Source: Clostridia bacterium
Lineage (GTDB): Bacteria; Bacillota; Clostridia; Christensenellales; Aristaeellaceae
Assembly: GCA_030526935.1 (NCBI GenBank)
Contig: JAUNBY010000074.1
Coordinates: forward strand, 1-10,619
Length of the DNA stretch: 10,619 bases
Reading direction: 5' to 3'
Both the position numbers and the translations under genes were made by a program. The notes below the pieces were generated by a model. It did not search any database. It saw only the letters and a list, made by a program, of their open reading frames with translations, and was not told the DNA's origin. Below are positions 7,680-10,619 of this stretch, piece after piece (position 1 is the first letter of the stretch; the number at the start of each line of letters is the position of its first letter).

Positions 7680-9101
7680 TCATATCCTAACATCTCCAAT
7701 GATTATCATTTCTCCGGAAAGCAGCGGGTCAACCCGCGTTTTTATGAACTCCTCCACCTGATGAGCGCTGCGCCCCGTATATAGCCTCGCGTCGAGAAGA
7801 TTCATCAAATCCTCCCGATTTAATGGGAACGCGGGATCATCGGCTATCCTGTCCAACAAATCGTTGTCAAGCCCCTGCGTTCTCATGCGGATTGTCGCCT
7901 CCTGCGACAAAACGCGTATCCTCTCGTGAAGCTTCTGCCTGTCTCCCCCGCGCTTGACGCATTCCATCAATATATTCTCGCTGGCCATAAATGGCAAGTT
8001 CTCGTCTATGCGCTTTGAAATCACGCGCGGATATACGACTATGCCGTCCACGACGTTGGCGTAAAGCTCGAGCACCGCGTCCAGCGCCAGAAAGCCTTCC
8101 GGGAGCGTTATGCGGCGGTTGGCCGAATCGTCGAGCGTCCTTTCGAACCACTGCGTAGAGGCCGTCATCGAGGCGTTTTGCAATAGCGTCATGACGTGCC
8201 TTGACAGCGAACATATCCTCTCGCTTCTCATGGGATTTCTCTTATATGCCATAGCGGAGGAACCTACCTGTCCCTTCGCGAACGGCTCCTCGAGCTCGTG
8301 AAAAGACTGCAGAAGCCTCATATCCTGAGCGAATTTATACGCGCTTTGCGCTACGGACGACAATACGGCCATGACGCTGAAGTCCATCTTGCGCGGATAT
8401 GTCTGCCCGCTTACGTCGAACACCCCGTCGACTCCCATCGCCACGGCTATCAGCCGCTCGGCCTTTGCGCATTTTTCCTCGTCGCCGTCAAACAGTTCAA
8501 GAAAGCTCGCCTGCGTTCCGGTTGTGCCCTTAGACCCTAAAAGCTTTACATTTCCAAGAACGTGATCTATGTCGTCCACGTCCATTGTCAGATCCTGCAT
8601 CCACAAAGCCGCGCGCTTTCCCACCGTAACGAGCTGAGCGGGCTGCAAATGCGTGTATCCCAGACACGGCATGTCTTTATACTCAAGCGCGAAGCTCTTA
8701 AGCCTTCTCAATACCTCGATGACCTTTTTGCGGATAAGAGTAAGCGCCTGCCTGAGTATTATGGCGTCGGCGTTGTCGGTTACGTAACAGCTTGTGGCGC
8801 CCAGATGTATTATGCCCGACGCGAGGGGACATAAGTCGGCAAAAGCGTGGACGTGCGCCATAACGTCGTGTCGCGTCATTTCCTCGTATCGCCTGACGGC
8901 GTCGTAGTCAATATTGTCAACCTGCGCCTTCATTTGAGCTATCTGTTCGTCGGTTATATTAAGCCCCAGCTCCTTTTCGGCGGCGGCCAACGCCACCCAG
9001 AGCCTGCGCCAGAGTCCATAGCGGTTATCGTCGCTGAAAAGGCGGCTCATTTCGGCGCTTGCGTAGCGGCTGTTCAGAGGCGTCTGATAAGTATCTCGCA
9101 T
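7680..9101 (-). CDS. purB: Adenylosuccinate lyase
   Basis: PurB is a homotetrameric lyase acting twice in purine synthesis: SAICAR to AICAR plus fumarate, and adenylosuccinate to AMP plus fumarate. The 473-residue protein shows the fumarase/aspartase fold motifs. HLGATSCYVTDNAD spans 99-112, the catalytic-base histidine is His151 in GYTHLQPAQ, and the flexible signature loop GSSAMAYKRNPMRSE (280-294) contains the catalytic serine (281 or 282). The loop resembles the animal-type enzyme (YKRNPMRSE) more than the shorter Bacillus type (HKRNP), and Ala284 replaces the usual proline. ATG at 9101 was chosen because GGGAGG (9112-9107) is five bases upstream and the protein then starts MRDTYQTPL, as in relatives. 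The open frame extends eight codons further up but without a better site. The gene begins 27 bases after purA, which makes its substrate, so the two are probably co-transcribed. Confidence 0.96.
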   Translation of the reverse strand: MRDTYQTPLNSRYASAEMSRLFSDDNRYGLWRRLWVALAAAEKELGLNITDEQIAQMKAQVDNIDYDAVRRYEEMTRHDVMAHVHAFADLCPLASGIIHLGATSCYVTDNADAIILRQALTLIRKKVIEVLRRLKSFALEYKDMPCLGYTHLQPAQLVTVGKRAALWMQDLTMDVDDIDHVLGNVKLLGSKGTTGTQASFLELFDGDEEKCAKAERLIAVAMGVDGVFDVSGQTYPRKMDFSVMAVLSSVAQSAYKFAQDMRLLQSFHELEEPFAKGQVGSSAMAYKRNPMRSERICSLSRHVMTLLQNASMTASTQWFERTLDDSANRRITLPEGFLALDAVLELYANVVDGIVVYPRVISKRIDENLPFMASENILMECVKRGGDRQKLHERIRVLSQEATIRMRTQGLDNDLLDRIADDPAFPLNREDLMNLLDARLYTGRSAHQVEEFIKTRVDPLLSGEMIIIGDVRI

Positions 9102-9128
9102 ACAAACCTCCCGCGTTATTAACACGCC

Positions 9129-10403
9129 CTAGCGGATTATCAATTGTTCCCTGTCCGGGCCTACGGATACGTATTTTATCGGACAGGCGAGCTTTTCCTC
9201 GCAGAACAGCACGTACTCCCTGGCGGCCTTTGGAAGCGCGTCGAAGCTCCTTACGCCGGTCAGATCCTCATCCCAGCCGTTCAAAGTAACGTATACCGGC
9301 TCGCAGTCGTACAGATCGGGGGTATAGGGGAAACTCGTTACCGTTTCGCCGTTCAGTTTATAACCTACGCAAACCGGTATTTTCTCAAGTCCCGACAATA
9401 CGTCGAGCTTTGTAAGCGCAAGCTCGTCGGCTCCCTGAAGCTCCACTCCGTATTTTGTCGCCACTATGTCGAGCCACGCGACGCGGCGCGGTCTGCCCGT
9501 GGCGGCTCCGTATTCCCCTCCGGCCGTCCTTATCCAATCGCCCGTCTCATCCGTGAGTTCTCCGACGAAAGGCCCTTCGCCCACGCATGTAGAATAAGCC
9601 TTCACCACTCCGACCACATTGTCTACCTTAAGGCTTGGAAGCCCGCAGCCGACGGGGGCGTATGCCGCCAACGGCGAGGACGATGAGGAGAATGGGTATA
9701 TGCCATACTGTATATCCCTCAAAGCGCCGAGCTGCGCCTCGAACAATATGCTCTTTCCCTGTTTGACGGCGTTTTTAAGCACCTCTCCCGCATCGGCAAT
9801 ATAGGGCTTAAGCGGCTTTGCGTATGAGTCAAGCCACTCGTCTATGGATTCGCGGCTTATTGGCTCATGCGCGTATATTCCGGTAAGAGACGCGTTTTTC
9901 CAGTCTATGAGCGTATGAAGGTGCTTCTCAAGGGACTTGGGGCGCAACAGATCCCCCATCTGTATGGCCTTTTTCATATATTTATCGCCATATACGGGGC
10001 CTATCCCGCGCTTTGTCGAGCCGTATTTCTCGCCCGCGAGGCGCTCCTCCTCCATTTCGTCCAACAGCGGATAGAACGGGAACACGATTATCGCCCTGTC
10101 GGAGATTTTAAGGTTATCAGGGCTGATTTCGACTCCCTGGCTTCTAACCCTGCCTATCTCTTCCACCAGGTGTTTCAGATCGACTACGGTTCCAGCGCCC
10201 AGCAGGTTTATTTTGTCCTTATGAAATATGCCCGACGGCAACAGGTTCAACGCGAACTTCCCGTACTCGTTCATGACGGTATGCCCCGCATTGTTGCCTC
10301 CCTGATAGCGGACAATAACGTCATATACGCCGGCAAGGTAGTCCACCATGCGACCCTTTCCCTCGTCTCCCCAGTTAATACCGACAATAGCACATGTGCT
10401 CAT
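9129..10403 (-). CDS. purA: Adenylosuccinate synthetase, divergent form
   Basis: PurA joins IMP and aspartate using GTP, giving adenylosuccinate, the committed step to AMP. The 424-residue protein has the N-terminal GTP loop GDEGKG (12-17, catalytic Asp13) and NAGHT with catalytic His41 (38-42). Also present are TKRGIGPVY (130-138), GRPRRVAWLD (303-312), TKLDVL (331-336) and the C-terminal VSVGPDREQ (412-420). Some IMP-site motifs depart from the common form. The usual FEGAQG is FEAQLG here (221-226), the usual TSSN is replaced by a serine run (239-243), and the arginine that reaches the neighbouring subunit's IMP appears to be Lys144 or Lys145. I take it as a working enzyme of a divergent subfamily, because purB follows and the GTP site is intact. 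ATG at 10403 has GGAGG (10415-10411) seven bases upstream. The longer open frame up to 10499 covers the promoter and is not coding. Confidence 0.93.
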   Translation of the reverse strand: MSTCAIVGINWGDEGKGRMVDYLAGVYDVIVRYQGGNNAGHTVMNEYGKFALNLLPSGIFHKDKINLLGAGTVVDLKHLVEEIGRVRSQGVEISPDNLKISDRAIIVFPFYPLLDEMEEERLAGEKYGSTKRGIGPVYGDKYMKKAIQMGDLLRPKSLEKHLHTLIDWKNASLTGIYAHEPISRESIDEWLDSYAKPLKPYIADAGEVLKNAVKQGKSILFEAQLGALRDIQYGIYPFSSSSSPLAAYAPVGCGLPSLKVDNVVGVVKAYSTCVGEGPFVGELTDETGDWIRTAGGEYGAATGRPRRVAWLDIVATKYGVELQGADELALTKLDVLSGLEKIPVCVGYKLNGETVTSFPYTPDLYDCEPVYVTLNGWDEDLTGVRSFDALPKAAREYVLFCEEKLACPIKYVSVGPDREQLIIR

Positions 10404-10428
10404 CTTCGCGCCTCCAAATAAATAGAAA

Positions 10429-10456
10429 TAACGCGTACCAATCAAGGTACGCATTA
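10429..10456. promoter_or_regulatory. 28-bp dyad over the predicted purA start site, possible operator
   Basis: The arms 10429-10439 and 10446-10456 are inverted copies matching at 10 of 11 positions around a six-base centre. On the minus strand this reads TAATGCGTACC, TTGATT, GGTACGCGTTA. The inner seven base pairs are perfect. The dyad begins at the last base of the -10 box and runs past the expected start (about 10450-10448). That is the position of a repressor operator. If transcription starts upstream of the usual distance, the RNA could instead fold an 11-bp stem (one G-U pair) at its 5' end. It does not resemble the PurR box or the Rex site known from Bacillota. Confidence 0.55.
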
Positions 10457-10484
10457 GTATACCATTAAGAAAGCTAATTAACAA
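10456..10484 (-). promoter_or_regulatory. Probable housekeeping promoter for purA-purB-rex-VanW gene
   Basis: On the minus strand TTGTTA (10484-10479, -35) and TATACT (10461-10456, -10) are 17 bases apart. TG one base before the -10 gives an extended -10 element. The start should fall near 10450, leaving a leader of roughly 45 bases, too short for a purine riboswitch. It lies in the 119-base gap after the threonine aldolase-like gene and is the only good match there. Confidence 0.65.
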
Positions 10485-10522
10485 GCAACATTTTGGCAAA
10501 GTTTGATAACACTTGCAAATAC

Positions 10523-10619
10523 CTAAAAATCGCCTGATTTTAGAGCGTCTTCGAGCGCGTCCACCGCGGTATCGACGTCCCTGCGGCTGACGTCGTTGCT
10601 GGTTACAAAGCGGAAATAG
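10523..10619 (-). CDS. C-terminal end of a probable L-threonine aldolase
   Basis: Only the last 31 codons and the TAG stop are in the window. The fragment contains FRFVTSNDVSRRDVD followed by a short acidic helix ending KSGDF. This matches the C-terminal pattern of low-specificity L-threonine aldolases (E. coli LtaE has RLVTHLDVSREQL in the same place). These are fold-type I PLP enzymes that cleave threonine or allo-threonine to glycine and acetaldehyde. The PLP lysine and the rest of the enzyme lie outside, so another member of the beta-eliminating lyase family cannot be excluded. It reads towards purA, but purA has its own promoter. The stop overlaps a weak A/U-rich hairpin that may not terminate transcription. 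Confidence 0.55.
   Translation of the reverse strand, partial: YFRFVTSNDVSRRDVDTAVDALEDALKSGDF

Noticed and set aside
10478..10484. TTGTTAA on the minus strand at the purA -35, a possible Rex half-site
   Set aside because: The second half TTAACAA is missing at the required spacing (only 2 of 7 bases match), and the heptamer largely coincides with the -35 box itself.
10404..10522. Purine riboswitch or PurR box upstream of purA
   Set aside because: The predicted leader is only about 45 bases and has no three-way-junction pattern. No CGAAC-type PurR boxes are visible.
10523..10547. A/U-rich hairpin at the threonine aldolase stop, a possible terminator
   Set aside because: The stem (AAAATC/GATTTT) has only one G-C pair and no U-run beyond it; not convincing as an intrinsic terminator.

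Overview
The window is a compact stretch of bacterial chromosome, apparently from the class Clostridia (Bacillota). Every gene I can support lies on the minus strand. Three things point to Clostridia: a Bacillus-type membrane LonB protease next to clpX and tig, a Rex redox repressor, and strong AGGAGG-type ribosome binding sites. Proteins are collinear with Bacillus subtilis homologues where I can compare from memory, but I cannot name a genus. There are no RNA genes, insertion sequences, CRISPR arrays or other signs of recent transfer. No gap between genes exceeds about 145 bases.

Read in the direction of transcription (high to low coordinates), the window opens with the last 31 codons of a probable L-threonine aldolase (10523-10619). 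A promoter region follows, with an extended -10 element and a strong 28-bp dyad over the predicted start site (10429-10484). It drives a tight cluster: purA (9129-10403), purB (7680-9101), rex (7052-7675) and a VanW-family cell-envelope gene (5326-7047), with gaps of only 27, 4 and 4 bases. PurA and PurB catalyse adjacent steps: IMP to adenylosuccinate, then adenylosuccinate to AMP. PurB also acts earlier, in de novo IMP synthesis. Rex senses the NADH/NAD+ ratio, so its presence in this unit could tie redox state to the cluster.

A second promoter (5236-5264) precedes a proteostasis cluster: tig (trigger factor, 3828-5183), clpP (3153-3737), clpX (1838-3136) and lonB (113-1768). Trigger factor folds nascent chains at the ribosome exit tunnel. 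ClpX unfolds substrates and feeds them to the ClpP chamber. LonB is a membrane-anchored AAA+ serine protease. The lonB stop overlaps by four bases (GTGA) the possible start of a further open frame that runs off the left edge and that I do not recognise.

No obviously new multi-gene system is present. The points most worth a second look are regulatory: an 11-bp hairpin, followed by five U, that buries the lonB ribosome binding site, and the near-perfect dyad over the purA start site. A PurA sequence that departs from the usual IMP-binding motifs, and the placing of rex in a purine cluster, are also notable.
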